The notes below the pieces were generated by a model. The model was not told the DNA's origin. It did not search any database and worked only from the letters and a program-made list of their open reading frames with translations. DNA of 64,000 nt from Molossus alvarezi (taxonomy: Eukaryota > Chordata > Mammalia > Chiroptera > Molossidae): NCBI GenBank assembly GCA_037176705.1, contig CM073908.1:132297430-132361429 (forward strand). Reading direction: 5' to 3'. Shown here in pieces: positions 33,719 to 45,448 of this stretch (position 1 is its first letter; each line of letters starts with the position of its first letter). The position numbers were made by a program, and so were the translations under genes.

Positions 33719-34254
33719 TATTTACAACTTTTCCCAGTGATTTGAAATTATTACCTTTAAAGCCAGAAATGGATTACAGATTAAAAACAGGACATTAAAA
33801 AAAAAAATCAGTGATGGTGGCGATGAGATTGATTGGGCTGGAGATGAAACAACACAAAATAACATATTGGAATCAAATGAATCTTTCTTTAGCAATTGAC
33901 AGTTCATAAAATGAAAATAATGTACCTCAAATGCTCTCACAACATCATTTACAGACAATAAAATGGTGACTGAATTTATTATAGGCAGTAAGTAAGCTTT
34001 TATCATGGTAAAACAATGCACAAGCCATCAGCAGAGTTGAAGCAGTGAAATTTTTAAAAATAGTTCTGTGGTCCTTGGCAAGTTATAACATCATTTTGAA
34101 ACAACACACGGTGAGCATAAAAATAAGGCTCTTGGTTCTTTCAGCATAAATTAAACAATTTAATGTTATTGAAAAAATTATGCAAACAAAATTTAAATTT
34201 GATTATATAAATACACAGGATCTTTCAAAGCAAGATGTCACAATGAGCACAAAG
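33719..34254. other. AT-rich unique DNA
   Basis: No element recognised; the 99-aa minus-strand frame has no domain. Confidence 0.35.
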
Positions 34255-34408
34255 AAAAGCTTACTAAAAGAAGTAGACAATTTAACAGAAAAATGGCCAA
34301 AGATTTAATCAGGCGCTTCACAAAAGAGGATATCCAAATGGGTGTTATAAATGTAGGGAAAAGGTCCCACTTAGTCATCAGGGAAATGCAAATTAAAACT
34401 GTAATGCT

Positions 34409-34684
34409 ACCGTGGCCGGTTTGGCTCAGTGGCTAGAGCGTCAGCCTGCAGACTGAATGGCCACAGGTTCGATTTCGGTCAAGGGCATGTACCTGGGTTG
34501 CATGTTCGATCCCTGGCCCTGGTCAGGGTCATGTGAGAGGCAACCAATCAATGTATCTCTCTCTCATCAATGTTTCCCTTTCTCCCTCTCCCTCTGCCTC
34601 TCTCTCCTCCTTCCCTTTCACTCTATCAAAAAATCATTGGAAAACTATCTTCGGGTGAGGATTAACAAAAAACAAAATAAAAAA
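34409..34684 (+). mobile_element. VES-type SINE inside old L1
   Basis: Head TGGCCGGTTTGGCTCAGTGG. The flanks AAAACTGTAATGC and AAAATTGTAATGC are target copies within the L1. Confidence 0.9.
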
Positions 34685-35156
34685 ATTGTAATGCCATATT
34701 GCTAAGATCCACAGAATAGCTAAAATGAAAAGACTGACAATACCAAATGTTGACAAGGGTGTGGAGCAACAAAAACTCTGCTACATTTTGGGGGCGAGAG
34801 TAAATTGGTTCAAACAATTTGGAAAACTCTTTGTCAATATCTACTGAAGCTCAACTTAAGAATTGTCTATAAGGCAGCAATTTCATGCCTATTTATATAG
34901 CGAACTGAAATGCATACAAATGTCCACTGAAAAAACATGTACAAGAATGTTTATAGCAGCACTATTCATAGTTGTCAAGAGTAGGAGACCACCCAATGCC
35001 CATCGATAGAAGCATGGATAAGAATATTGTTGTATACTCACACAATGAAACATGATACAGTAAGGAGAATAAATGAACCACGATTACACAAAATCACCTG
35101 ATGAATCTCATGAACAAAATGTTGAGAAAAAGAATCCTGCCACAGGGACTTTCGGT

Positions 35157-35168
35157 CAAGATGGCGGG
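35157..35168 (+). promoter_or_regulatory. YY1-like motif at half-L1 5' end
   Basis: CAAGATGGCGGG lies a few bases from the element start. A YY1 site in the same place directs start-site choice in human L1. Copy 2 has the CpG-decayed version CAAGATGGCAGG at 46076. Confidence 0.5.
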
Positions 35169-35298
35169 TAGGTAAACGCGGTATCGCGTCCTCCCACAAC
35201 CACATCAAAGTTACAACTAAACTACAGAACAACCATCATTCAAAACCACCTGAAATCAAGCAGAATGAAAGTCCAACAACTACGGAATTAAAGAGGAA

Positions 35299-35787
35299 TT
35301 AAAGAAGCAGCCACATCGAGATTGGTAGGAGGGGCGGAGGCTGACGGGCTGGTCCCACACCCACGTGTGGCGGATAAAAATCAGGAGGACACCTCGGCTG
35401 GGAAGGTCCTCCCTGAGGACTGAGGGGTCCCCGTCCCACACCAGGTGTCCCGTTCAGGGTTCCAGTGTCAGGAAGAGAATCCCCATAACTTCTGGCTGGA
35501 AAAACCAGCGGGAACTGAGGCTCAGGGAGGCTGAGGCAGCTGGAGCCCCAGGCAGCTCCTCTTAAAGGGCCCGCGCACGGGCTTATCGGACTCTCTCCCT
35601 CTAAGCTCAGAGAGGAAGCAGCTTGAGGGGCGCCAGAGCCACAGAGGAAAGAACTGACCTGTTTGGCTTGGAGCGAGGGCTGGAGAGGGGGCTTTCTCTG
35701 AGACAGACATGCTGTCAGAGGCCTTTGTTCCTTTGGTGAGCCCTTCCCTGGGGCAGTAGACAGCCGCCAGGTCTGGGACTCCAGCAA
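35299..35787 (-). other. Antisense reading frame in half-L1 leader
   Basis: An open frame of 162 codons runs antisense through the 5' leader and starts MLESQTWRLSTAPGKGSPKE. It is rich in proline, serine and leucine, with no known domain. Copy 2 has the same start (MLESQIWRLSATPEKGSPKE) at 46696 but a frameshift after about 40 codons. Primate L1 has an antisense ORF0 in its 5' UTR. Whether this frame is comparable, or just a chance frame in GC-rich DNA, cannot be told from two copies. Confidence 0.3.
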
Positions 35788-36005
35788 CCTGGCTCACACT
35801 GGTAGCCCCGCCCTGGTGATTCCCTGAGGCCCCGCCCCACCCAGCTTTCAGGCCCATCCAAGCTGTTGCCAGTTGCTTTACCACGGAATTGGCCTGTCTT
35901 GGATCCTGCTTCAGGTTTTCCTAAATTCTTTCAAACAGCACTTGGTCTCAGCTAGCCCCATACCTCTCGTTAAGTAATATATAGAAGCAGGCATAGGGAG
36001 GCAGC

Positions 36006-37163
36006 CAGAATGAGGAGACAAAGAAACAGGCGCCAAGTGAAAGAATAGAACTCCAGGAAAAGAACTAAGCGAAATGGAGATAAACAACCTATTAGATGCT
36101 GAGTTCAAAACACTGCTTATAAGGATGCTCAATGAACTTAGTGAGAACCTCAGTGAACTTAGTGAGGGTCTCAAGAGCATAAAAAAGGACCAGTCAGAAA
36201 TGAAGGAAGCACTAACTGAAATAAAGAATAATTTACACAGATTCAATAGTAGAGTAGGTAAAGCCAAGAAGCAAACCATCGATTTGGATTATAAGGAAGC
36301 AAAAAACACCCAATCAGAACAGCAAAAAGAAAAAAGAATCCAAAAAAATAAGAATAGTGTAAGGAGCCTCTGGGACAACTACAAGAGTGCCAACATTTGC
36401 ATCTTGGGGGTGCCAGAAGGAAAAGAGAGAGAACAAGAAATCAAAAACCTATTTGAAACAATAATGGCAGAAAACTTCCCTAACTTGGTGAAGAAACAGA
36501 CATACAAGTCCAGGAAGCACAGAGAGTCCCAAACAAGATGAACCCCAAGAGGCCCACACCAAGACACATCATCATCAAAATGCAAAAGGTTCAAGACAAA
36601 GAGAGAATCTTAAAAGCAGCAAGAGAGCCCTGGCCGGTTTGGCTCAGCGGTTAGAGCATCGGCCTGCGGTCTAGAGAGACCCGGGTTCGGTTCCCGCTAA
36701 GGGCACGTACCTTGGTTGCAGTTTGTCCCCGGCCCTGGTTGGTCGTGCGGGTGGCAGCCACTCGATATGTACCTTCCACGTCGATGTTTCTCTCTCTCTC
36801 TCTTCCTCTCTCTCCCTCCCACTCTATCTGAACAAAAAATGGAAAAGTGTCCTCGGGTGAGGATAAAAAAGAAAAGCAGTTAGTTGCCTACAAGGGAGCC
36901 CCCATAAGACTGTCAGCTGATTTCACAAAAGAAACTTGCAGGCCAGGAGGGAGTGGCAAGAAATATTTAGAGTGATGAAAAGCAAGAACCTTCAACCAAG
37001 ATTACTCTATCCTGCAAAGCTATCATTTAGAATCGATGGCCATTTAAAGAGTTTCCCAGACAAGGAAAAGTTAAAGGAGTTCATCACCACCAAACCATTA
37101 TTATATGAAATGTTGAAGGGCCTTTTTGAAGAAACAGATAAAAAATATGAACAAACAAAATAG
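36006..37163 (+). pseudogene. L1 ORF1 relic, half-L1 copy 1
   Basis: ORF1p is the RNA-binding trimeric chaperone of L1. The start (MRRQRNRRQVKE, 36006) is followed at once by a TAG stop and a small deletion. The readable coiled-coil segment begins MEINNLLDAEFKTLLIRML (36074) with heptads LSENLSELSEGLKSIKKDQSE, and the RRM region reads SLWDNYKSANICILGVPEGK. A missing base at about 36483 shifts the frame to a stop at 36541. The C-terminal domain (MNPKRPTPRHIIIKMQKVQD, 36538; REWQEIFRVMKSKNLQPRLL, 36945) continues in another frame, split by a SINE at 36627 and by a 1-base loss near 36930. It cannot make a full protein. Confidence 0.9.
36627..36877 (+). mobile_element. VES-type SINE inside half-L1 ORF1
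   Basis: A young, CpG-retaining copy. Copy 2 of the half-L1 (AAGCAGCAAGAGAAAAGCAG, 47509) shows the uninterrupted sequence, fixing the insertion point. Confidence 0.95.
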
Positions 37164-37257
37164 CAATGAATACATATCTATCAACAATTGAATCTACAAA
37201 CAAAATGAACAAGCAGAACAGAAACATTCTCATAGATACAGAGAACATTTTGTTGGT

Positions 37258-37560
37258 TGCCAGATGGGAGGGGGGTTGGGGGAATGGGTGAAAAGGGTGA
37301 AGGGATTAGGAAGTACAAATTGGTTGCTAAACTGACAAACCTCAAAGGGAAGGGGGGTTGGGGGGCGGGAAGAAATAAACCAAAGAACTTTTATGCATAA
37401 CAATGGACACAGACAACAGTGTGGAGAAAGGCAGGAGGGGGGGTGGGAAGGAATAAACCAAAGAACTTATATGCATAACCAATGGACACAGACAACAGTG
37501 TAGAGAAAGGCAGGAAGAGGGTGCGAGTGGGGAGGAGGGGGTCAATGGGGGAAAAATGAG
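37258..37560 (+). repeat. G-rich 3' UTR tract with tandem duplication
   Basis: Many G-runs of three to seven lie close together in the half-L1 3' UTR, as in other L1 3' UTRs, where they can form G-quadruplexes. CCAAAGAACTTTTATGCATA (37380) and CCAAAGAACTTATATGCATA (37458) mark two tandem units of about 78 bp. Confidence 0.75.
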
Positions 37561-37889
37561 GAACATCTGTAATACATTCAACAATAAAGATAAGTTTAAA
37601 AAAAAAAAAAGAACTCTGCCGCAAAAGACAATGTGCTGTATGATTCCATTTCCATAAAGTTTAAAAGCAGACAAATCTAGTCAATGGTATTAGAAATCCA
37701 GGATAGTGGTTATTCCCTGGAAACAGAGACTGGGGCAGCACAAACGCTACCTTGGGTTCTGGTTACACTGGTTTGTTCACTTCATGAAAATTCATTAAGC
37801 TTTTCAGTTATGATTTCTGTACTTTTCTGTATGTATGGCAGATTTCAATTATAAAAGTTCACATTTTTATAAAAAGTACTTAGTAGACC

Positions 37890-38035
37890 CTGATCTATTG
37901 ATATTGCAACACAGATGGAAGTTCCATGAAGGGAAGGGGTATTTGTCTTTTTTATTCACTGATGTGCCATAAGCACCTAGAACAGCACCTGATACATAGT
38001 AGGTACTCAATAGATATTTACTGAATGAATAGTAC
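37890..38035 (+). repeat. L2 LINE 3' end
   Basis: GTTCCATGAAGGGAAGGGGTA, CACTGATGTGCCATAAGCAC and AGTAGGTACTCAATAGATAT, then ACTGAATGAAT, match the L2 terminus. Confidence 0.75.
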
Positions 38036-38039
38036 ATAA

Positions 38040-38720
38040 GCCAACTGCTCCAAACATATGATTTGTACCATTATCTGAAATAACTGGAAAAGAATCCAAG
38101 AATGTACATATCTGATGAATCTGTTTGAAGGCTGTTATGTGAAATCCACAATTCACCTGCATAAGAGTATGGATTTGTGTATTTCTCCTCTTTGCCTATT
38201 TTTATATGTTCTTCCAGGTAACTATTAAGAAGATTTTTAGTGTATAAGCCAGTTATCACTTATTCAACAGAAATTTAAGTCTCTTTAAGTATGTTGCTAA
38301 GTTTTCATTTATTATCAAAATGTTAATAATAAAGTAGTAAGCCCTTTAGTGAATAAACTGGAGAAGTAGGGACTTTGATCAATGTTGTGCCATAACATTT
38401 TCAACTACGGTAGTTCTTATTCTATTTAGACAAGCTCTAAGCATTATTAAGATGTCAGCATCTTTCAAAATAGAGTTGAATAATGCCATACAAACTGTCA
38501 ATTTTATTAAGGAGCAGACTTTAAATTACAGACTTTACAGAGGTGTTTGTAATTATATGGGCAGCAAGTATCATAATTTCCTTCTTTATAATGAAGGCCA
38601 ATAGCCATCTCAAGGCAAGGTACGAGTACCAATTTTTCAAATAAAACAAAAAATTGGTATTTTTATGAAGGAATTTGCTTCAGAGACATATTTCTGTTTC
38701 CCCCTCTTTCCTTTAATAAT
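38040..38720. other. AT-rich unique DNA
   Basis: No element or gene recognised. Confidence 0.35.
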
Positions 38721-38734
38721 GGAACACCTGGTTT

Positions 38735-39412
38735 TTGGCTGGAACCTTTTCCTCCTACCCAAAGACTACATTTCCCAGCCTCCCTTGCAGCCAGGTATTA
38801 CCATGTGACAAAGTACAAACAATTGGGATGTCAGTGAAAATGTTATGTGCCTTGCCCTGGCTGGTTTGGCTCAATGGTTGGCATGTCAGCCCATGGACCA
38901 AAGAGTCGTGGGTTTGATTCCTGGTCAAGGGCACGTACCTTGGTTGTTGGTTCGATCCCAGGTCAGGGTCATGCGGGAGGCAACCAATTGATGTATCTCT
39001 CACATCTATGTTTCTCTCTCTCTGCCCCCCTCCCTCCCTCGCTATCTTAAAAAAAATCAATAAAAAAATATCCTCGGGTGAGGATTCAAACAAAAACAAA
39101 AATGTTGTGTGCCTCTTCTGGGTCATGCTTATAAGAAGAATGGGTGTGTTGTCCCAATGTCCCACATTCCCACTGTCTTAAGTATGGACTCATAATCATA
39201 TTAGACCATGACTAGAAAGCCCAGTGTTAAGGTTGGCAAAGCAACAAGGCAGAACATGCCTGGAGCTCTGAATTACCTTGAGGCAGACAGCCACTCTTCT
39301 AGCCCTTGACTGTCTTCCTCTGGATCATTACATGAAAGAGAAATAAATTTCTACATTGTTTAAATCACAATGTGGTGGGGTCCTTTTGTTAACTCCACTA
39401 ACTAAAAAAGTC
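38735..39412 (+). repeat. ERVL-class LTR (LTR33-like), split by SINE
   Basis: GACTACATTTCCCAGCCTCC (38764), TGGGTCATGCTTATAAGAAG (39119) and GAAAGAGAAATAAATTTCTA (39333) follow the order of an ERVL-type LTR with its AATAAA signal. The family name is from memory and tentative. Confidence 0.5.
38854..39098 (+). mobile_element. VES-type SINE inside LTR
   Basis: The flanks AAAATGTTATGTGCCT (38837) and AAAATGTTGTGTGCCT (39099) differ at one base. Confidence 0.92.
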
Positions 39413-39477
39413 CTGAAATAGCACGTAATACACTCACTTACATAGCTTTGTTTCTCATTTCTCTACTCTCTGAATGT

Positions 39478-39918
39478 GGTAGGCAGAATAATGGCCCCTG
39501 ACATTTCTCTGGAACCTGTGAATGCTACTTACATGGCAAAAGAGACTTCGAAGATATGATTAAGGATCTTGAGATGAGATGATCCTGGATTACCCAGAGG
39601 GTGTCCAATGTAATCACAAGGGTCCTTATAAGAGGGAGGCAGGAAGATTAGAGTCAGAGGAGGTGTGATAACAGAATCAGAGGTTTGAGAAACACACTTC
39701 AAAGATGGAGGAAGAGGCCAAGAGAAAAGAAAAGGCGGCAGCCTCTAGAAGCTAGAAAAGGCGAGGAGACTGATTCTCCTTTAGAGCTTGTAGGAGGAAT
39801 TAAACCCTGCTGACACCTTAAATTTATCCCTAGAAGACTCATGTCAGACTTCTGATGTCCAGAACTGTAATAAACTTAAGGCAATTTGTTGCAGCAGCAA
39901 TAGAAAACTAATACACTG
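39478..39918 (+). repeat. MaLR/ERVL-type LTR
   Basis: GGTAGGCAGAATAATGGCCC, GAACCTGTGAATGCTACTTA, AATCACAAGGGTCCTTATAA, GCAGCCTCTAGAAGCTAGAA and GAAAACTAATACA give a nearly complete MLT1-like LTR. There is no internal viral sequence. Confidence 0.75.
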
Positions 39919-39924
39919 AATATG

Positions 39925-40500
39925 GTTCAGCCACATAGGTCTCTCAATTTATCAAACACACCAAGCTCTTTCATGCCTTAGGACCACTATCCTTGCTGTT
40001 CCCACTGTCTGGGAACTTCTTGCCATCAGGGCTCATCCTAAATGTCACCTTCCCTGCCCACTCAATCTAAAGCAGTCACCCTTATTCTTTCTTACAGTAT
40101 ACTGTTCTTTTCCATCATACAATGCCATTATTTGCAAGTATTTTTTTTCTTTATTGATTTTAGAGAGAGAGGATGGGAGAGGGAGAGAGAGATAGAAACA
40201 TTGATGAGAGAGAACATCGATTGGCCACCTCCTGCATGGCCCCCACTGGGGATTGGGCCCACAACCTGGGCATGTGCCCTGACCGGGAATCGAACCCACA
40301 ACCTCCTGGTGCATGGGTCGATCCTCAACCACTGAGCCACACTGGCTGAACAATTTTTGCAAGTATTTACCTAATTTTTTGTTTACTTATTTATTATTCA
40401 TCAACTCTACTAAACTGTAAGTTCCATGAAGCTAAGAATCATATCTATTTTCTTCATCATTTGTGAACTGTAGACCTGGCATGGATATCCTATTAGCATT
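39925..40500 (+). repeat. L2 LINE 3' region, split by SINE
   Basis: CCTTGCTGTTCCCACTGTCT, AATGTCACCTTCCCTGCCCA and AACTGTAAGTTCCATGAAGC follow the L2 3' consensus order. Confidence 0.7.
40144..40354 (-). mobile_element. Short-form VES-related SINE
   Basis: Antisense copy inside L2, with flanks TTTGCAAGTATTT at 40131 and 40356. Confidence 0.92.
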
Positions 40501-40511
40501 TGTGTGGGGGT

Positions 40512-40635
40512 TTTTTAATTCAATTTATTGGGGTGAAATTGGTTACTAAAATTATATATCTTTCAAGTGTACAATTCTATGATATATCATCTGTATACTG
40601 TATTGTATGTTTACCACCCAAGATCAAACATTAAA
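40512..40635 (-). repeat. Old LINE-1 3' end, antisense
   Basis: TTATTGGGGTGAAATTGGTTA and AAGTGTACAATTCTATGATA are the complement of the 3' end seen at 17600-17800. Confidence 0.7.
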
Positions 40636-40848
40636 TGGATATTTAATATGTCCAGCAAATCAGTTTAGCAATAGAGATATAATGTTACCAAGTTTAAAAA
40701 CTAAAAATAAATGCCAGAAATGAAACTAAAACAAAATATAGAGTCCTCAACAAGAACAAAATATCCTTGATTATTTTGAAAGTTTGAAAGAATGAAAAAA
40801 AAAAAAAAAAAAAGACAGTGACAGGTCAGATTCCTTTGAACAATATCA
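40636..40848. other. Unique DNA with a poly-A run
   Basis: Only an A-run at 40795-40813 is notable. Confidence 0.4.
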
Positions 40849-40864
40849 GAAATTATGCCATCAG

Positions 40865-41114
40865 GCCCTGGCCGGTTTGGCTCAGCGGTTGGAGCGTCGG
40901 CCTGCGGTCTAGAGAGACCCGGGTTCGGTTCCCGCTAAGGGCACATACCTCGGTTGCAGTTTGTCCCCAGCCCTGGTTGGTCGTGCCGGTGGCAGCCACT
41001 CGATGTGTCCCTTCACATCGATGTTTCTCTCTCTCTCTCTTCCTCTCTCTCCCTCCCACTCTATCTGAACAAAAAATGGAAAAATGGCCTCGGGTGAGGA
41101 TAAAAAAAAAAAAA
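40865..41114 (+). mobile_element. VES-type SINE, young
   Basis: CpG-retaining copy with exact duplications AGAAATTATGCCATCAG at 40849 and 41115. Confidence 0.96.
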
Positions 41115-41439
41115 AGAAATTATGCCATCAGATAGATTTTAGCTGGCTAGAAACTCACTCACTGTCCAAATTGTACACTCAATGGTTGAAAAAAATATGT
41201 TTTTAAGTATTGCTAATAATTAACTTTGGAACTAAAATGTCTCATAATTCTTCTTACAGGATTCTACATGAGCTGACATTCAGATGAGTCACAAGACTCT
41301 ATGGCAAGCTATTACAAAATATTACCATTTGCAACTATTTATCTAAATAAGATTTTTAATACTACATAGAAAAGCAAAATACAAAAGTAAATTGTAAAAA
41401 TACAAAAGTACTGAAAGCAAGGTCTCAAAGAAATATTTG

Positions 41440-41705
41440 TACATCTCTGTCCATACCAGCATTACTCATAATAGCCTAGAGGAGGAAGCAACCTGAGTGT
41501 CCATCAAGGGGTGAATGGTTAAATAAAACATGGTATATGCATACAATGGAATATTATTCAGCCTTAAAATGGAAGGAGACTCTGACACATGCTACATGAA
41601 TGAAGCTTGAGGACATTGTGTTCAATTAAATAAGCCAGTCACAAAAAGACAAATACCATATGATTTCACCTATGTCAGGTAGATCAAAATATAAATAGTG
41701 ATGGT
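41440..41705 (+). repeat. Old LINE-1 ORF2 3' fragment
   Basis: GAGTGTCCATCAAGGGGTGA, TACAATGGAATATTATTCAG and AAATACCATATGATTTCACC are the usual order near the end of ORF2. Confidence 0.75.
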
Positions 41706-41988
41706 CTTTGTTGTTTTTGGTATCTTCCAAATTTTATACAATGACTATGTATTACCTTTGTCATTGGAAAGAAGAACATACTATTAAATAAGAAGGATTT
41801 GCTCAATAATAATGAGCACTCCATGACCCAGATTGTGATCTCCAAATACTATTTCCTACTAAAGGGAACCAGAACTTTCTGGAAAAATAGCAAGGACAGG
41901 AGATATATAAGAGAAGCCTGTATCATCTTTGTATATCAGGAAGCAAGGAAACTATAATAATCCTGGTGTTGTGTCAAAAGAACTAGGG
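41706..41988. other. Unique DNA
   Basis: Nothing recognised between the old L1 and the XPO7 retrocopy. Confidence 0.3.
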
Positions 41989-43658
41989 CACTAACATGAA
42001 GAATCTCCGAGAGCAAACTGGCAGAGCCTAGCCCAGCTAGAGAACCGGTGCAAACAGCTATATGAAACCATAGCTACAACCACTTGACTCCAGGCAGAGA
42101 AAGCCTTGGTTGAATTCAACAACAGCCCTGATTGCCTGAGCAAGTGCCAGCTACTCCTTGAAAGAGGAAGTTCATCATACTCCCAGTTACTGGCAGCTAT
42201 ATGCCTCACAAAGCTTGCATCACGCACCAACAACCCTCCACCAGCAAATAGACATTCAGAACTATGTCTACTTTGCCATTCAGCCAAAGTTGGCAACTTT
42301 CGTGACATAAGCACTGATTCAGTTATATGCCAGAATCACAAAACTAGCCTTGTTTGTCTGTCAGAATGATGACTATGTCTTCAGAAATACAATCACAGAT
42401 GTCACAAGGTATTTACAGAATAGTGTTGAATACTGCATCACTGGCGTCACAATTTTATCTCAGCTAACCAATGAAATTAATCAAGGAGACACCACCCATC
42501 ATTTAACCAAACACAGAAAAATAGCCTCTTCTTTCCAAGATTCGTCGTTATTTGATATCTTCACACTTTCCTGCAATTTACTAAAACAGGCTCCAGGAAA
42601 GTATCTAAACTTGAATGATGAAAGTCAGCATAATTTGCTTATGCAACTGCTCAAACTCACTCCTAACTGCCTAAACTCTGATTTCATCGGCACATCTACT
42701 GATGAGTCCTCAGATGATCTGTGCACAGTACAGATTCCCACCAGCTGGAGATCAGCATTCTTAGATTCTTCAGCTCTGCAGCTGTTTTTTGACTTGTATC
42801 AGTCCATATCTCCTTCATTTTCATCTCTGGTGTTATCCTGTTTAGTACAGATTGCCTCTGTTAGAAGATCCCTGTTTAACAATGCAAAGAGGGCTAAATT
42901 TCTCTCTCATCTTATTGATGGTGTTAAACTAGAAATAGCCACAGTTTATCAGACTCAAACAATTACTATGAGTTTTGCAGACTACGGGCCTGACTGAAGA
43001 GTAACTACCAACTGGGAAAATTAGTAAAGGTGGAAAAGCACCCTGAGGTTATCCGATTGATAGCTAACTTCCCAGTGACCAGCCTACAGCTCTGGGAATT
43101 TGCCCCAAATAGTGTGCAGCATCTCCTGAGCCTATGGCACTGGTTGGCAGCCTCTGTGCCATATGTGAAAGACACAGAGCCCCACATGCTAGAAACTTAT
43201 ACTCCTGAAGTCACCAAAGCCTACCTTACATCCCATTTGGAATCTGTGCACATCATACTGAGAGATGGACTGGGAGATCCTCTGGAAAATACAGGTCTGG
43301 TCCAGCAGCAGTTAGATCAACTGTCTACCATTGGGCATTGTACATACGAGAAGACGTGTGCCCTCCTCGTGCAGTTGTTTGACCATCGGCCCAGTCCTAT
43401 CAGGAGCTGCTGCAGAACACCAGCACAAGCCCAATGGATATTGCAGTGCAGGAGGGAAGGCTAACATTGCTGGTTTATGTCATTGGTGCAGTGATTGGTG
43501 GCCGGGTCTCTTTAGCCAGCACTGATGAGCCACATGCTATGGATGGTGAGCTTGTCTGTCGGGTGCTCCAGCTGATGAACCTAACAGATTCTCAGCTGGC
43601 TCAGGAGGGCAACGAGAAGCTAGAACTGGCCATGCTGAGATGGCTGAACAGTTTCATA

Positions 43659-43906
43659 AATTTTTTTTTTTTTATCCTCATCCGAGGACATTTTGCATTT
43701 TTTGTTCAGATAGAGTGGAAGGGGGAGTGAGAGAGAGAGAGAAACATCGACGTGAAAGGGACACATCGAGCGGTTGCCACCCGCATGACCCAACCAGGGC
43801 CGGGGACAAACTGCAACCGAGGCACGCGCCCCCAGCGGGAACCGAACCCGGGTCTCTGTGGACCGCAGGCCAACGCTCTAACTGCTGAGCCAAATCAGCC
43901 AGAGCC
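43659..43906 (-). mobile_element. VES-type SINE inside XPO7 pseudogene
   Basis: A young antisense copy inserted between codons for EQF and KIYIGDQ. The flanks CAGTTTCATAAATTT (43649) and CAGTTTTGTAAAATTT (43906) are diverged target copies. Confidence 0.93.
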
Positions 43907-45448
43907 AGTTTTGTAAAATTTACATTGGGGACCAGATGAAAAAATCCTCTAAGCTGTACTGTTGACTCTTGGAAGTTCTGGTTTGAATGATGAGATCATA
44001 GTCCTAAGCATCTTCATAGGAAACACCATCACCAACCTGAAGTACTGAGGTCACTGTGAACCAATCGCCTCCATGACACTACAGCTTCTCAATGACCTCT
44101 CCATTGGATACAGTAGTATAAGGAAGCTAGTGAAGCTTAGTGCAGTACAGTTCATGCTGAATAATCACACAAGTCAGAACTTTTCATTTTTGAAAATTAA
44201 CAATTGGTCCAACCTGACAGACATGTGGTACCGAGCTACCTTCTATATAGCATTTGGGCATCTCCTCATGGTGGATTCAGGAGAAGATGAAGATCAGTAT
44301 GAGCAATACATGCTGCCACTCACAGCAGCGTTTGAGGCTGTGGGCCAGATGTTTAGCACAAATAGTTTCAATGAGCAAGAGGTAAACCGAACTCCAGTTG
44401 TCCTGGTAAGAGACCTGAGAGGAATAGTTTTCACCTTCAATGCCAAGAGCAGCTTCATGATGCTATTTGAATGGATATACTCATCCTAGATGCCATGTCT
44501 CCAGTAGTCAGTTGAGGTATGGTACCATGATCCAGCCTGTATCATACCTGTGCTCAAACTGATGACTGAATTAGTTCATAATAAATCCCAACGACTCGTT
44601 TTATGTCTCTTCCCCCCAATGGCATCTTACTCTTCAGAGAAACTAGAAAGATGATAACAATGTATGGCAATCACATCCTGACACTAGGAGAGGTCTCAAA
44701 GGATCAGGTCTATGCACCGAAGCTCAAGGCCATCTCTATCTGCTTCTCCATGCTGAAGGCTGCTCTCAGTGGGAATTAAATTAATTTTGGAATCTTCTGT
44801 CTCAGTGGAGACAATGCCCTGGACAATTGCTCTCCAGACCTTCATCAAGATGCCCCTCTCTATTCCCCACAGTGATCTCCTGGATTACCCTAAGCTCAGG
44901 TAGACTTTCTATTCACTACTGAAAGTCCTGACATAGGACCGCAACTTGATTGCAAGCCTGGAATCTCACGTCATCATGTATATTCTTTCTTCCATATCTG
45001 AAGGACTTATGGTACTTGACCCCATGGTATGCACAGGCTGCTGCTCCTGCCCGAACCACATTATGACATACTCTTCAAGGACCTGTTGCATGCACCAAGA
45101 AGAGGATGACACCCCTGAACCAGGAGTGACTGCTTTATGCATATCATGTAGTAGCATCCAGACATGATCCAGCAGATGCTGTCAACAGTGCTGAAAATCA
45201 TCATCTTTGAAGACTGTAGGAACCAGTGGTCTATGTACCAACCCCTACTTGGCTTAATACTTCTTAATGTAAAGTATGTTTCTGACCTAAGGAACAGTAT
45301 TATGAATAGCCAGCCTCCAGAGAAGCAGCACGCTATGCATCTGTGTTTTGAAAACTTGATGGAAGGCACAGAGAAAAATCTTCTAACAAAAAACAGAGAT
45401 AGATTTGCCCAGAACATGTCAGCTTTCCACCGAGAAGTGAATGATTCA

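Larger units (their letters stand above)
35145..37607 (+). mobile_element. Half-L1 (HAL1-like) element, copy 1
   Basis: About 2.2 kb once the internal SINE is removed. In order it has a GC-rich 5' leader (35145-36005), an L1 ORF1 relic (36006-37163) and, directly after it, an L1-type G-rich 3' UTR ending CATCTGTAATACATTCAAC, AATAAAGATAAG and poly-A. No endonuclease or reverse-transcriptase sequence lies between ORF1 and the 3' UTR. Diverged target copies AAGAATCCTGCCACA (35130) and AAGAACTCTGCCGCA (37609) show that it inserted in this ORF1-only form. Known HAL1 elements, described in several mammals, have this structure and depend on L1 proteins supplied in trans. The 3' UTR holds a tandem duplication of about 78 bp (37357-37510) absent from copy 2. 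Confidence 0.85.
34255..37865 (+). repeat. Old LINE-1 hosting later insertions
   Basis: Old L1 (L1M-like) pieces run collinearly. AGTAGACAATTTAACAGAAA to GGGAAATGCAAATTAAAACT (34270-34400) is followed by CAAATGTTGACAAGGGTGTG, AGCAGCACTATTCATAGTTG and ATGCCCATCGATAGAAGCATG (34685-35126). Then GACAATGTGCTGTATGATTC to TGGCAGATTTCAATTATAAA (37626-37856) completes the 3' end. A SINE (34409) and a half-L1 (35145) split it. Confidence 0.8.

Noticed and set aside
35522..35884. 120-codon antisense frame as a separate gene
   Set aside because: It overlaps the other antisense frame in the GC-rich half-L1 leader and has no recognisable domain.
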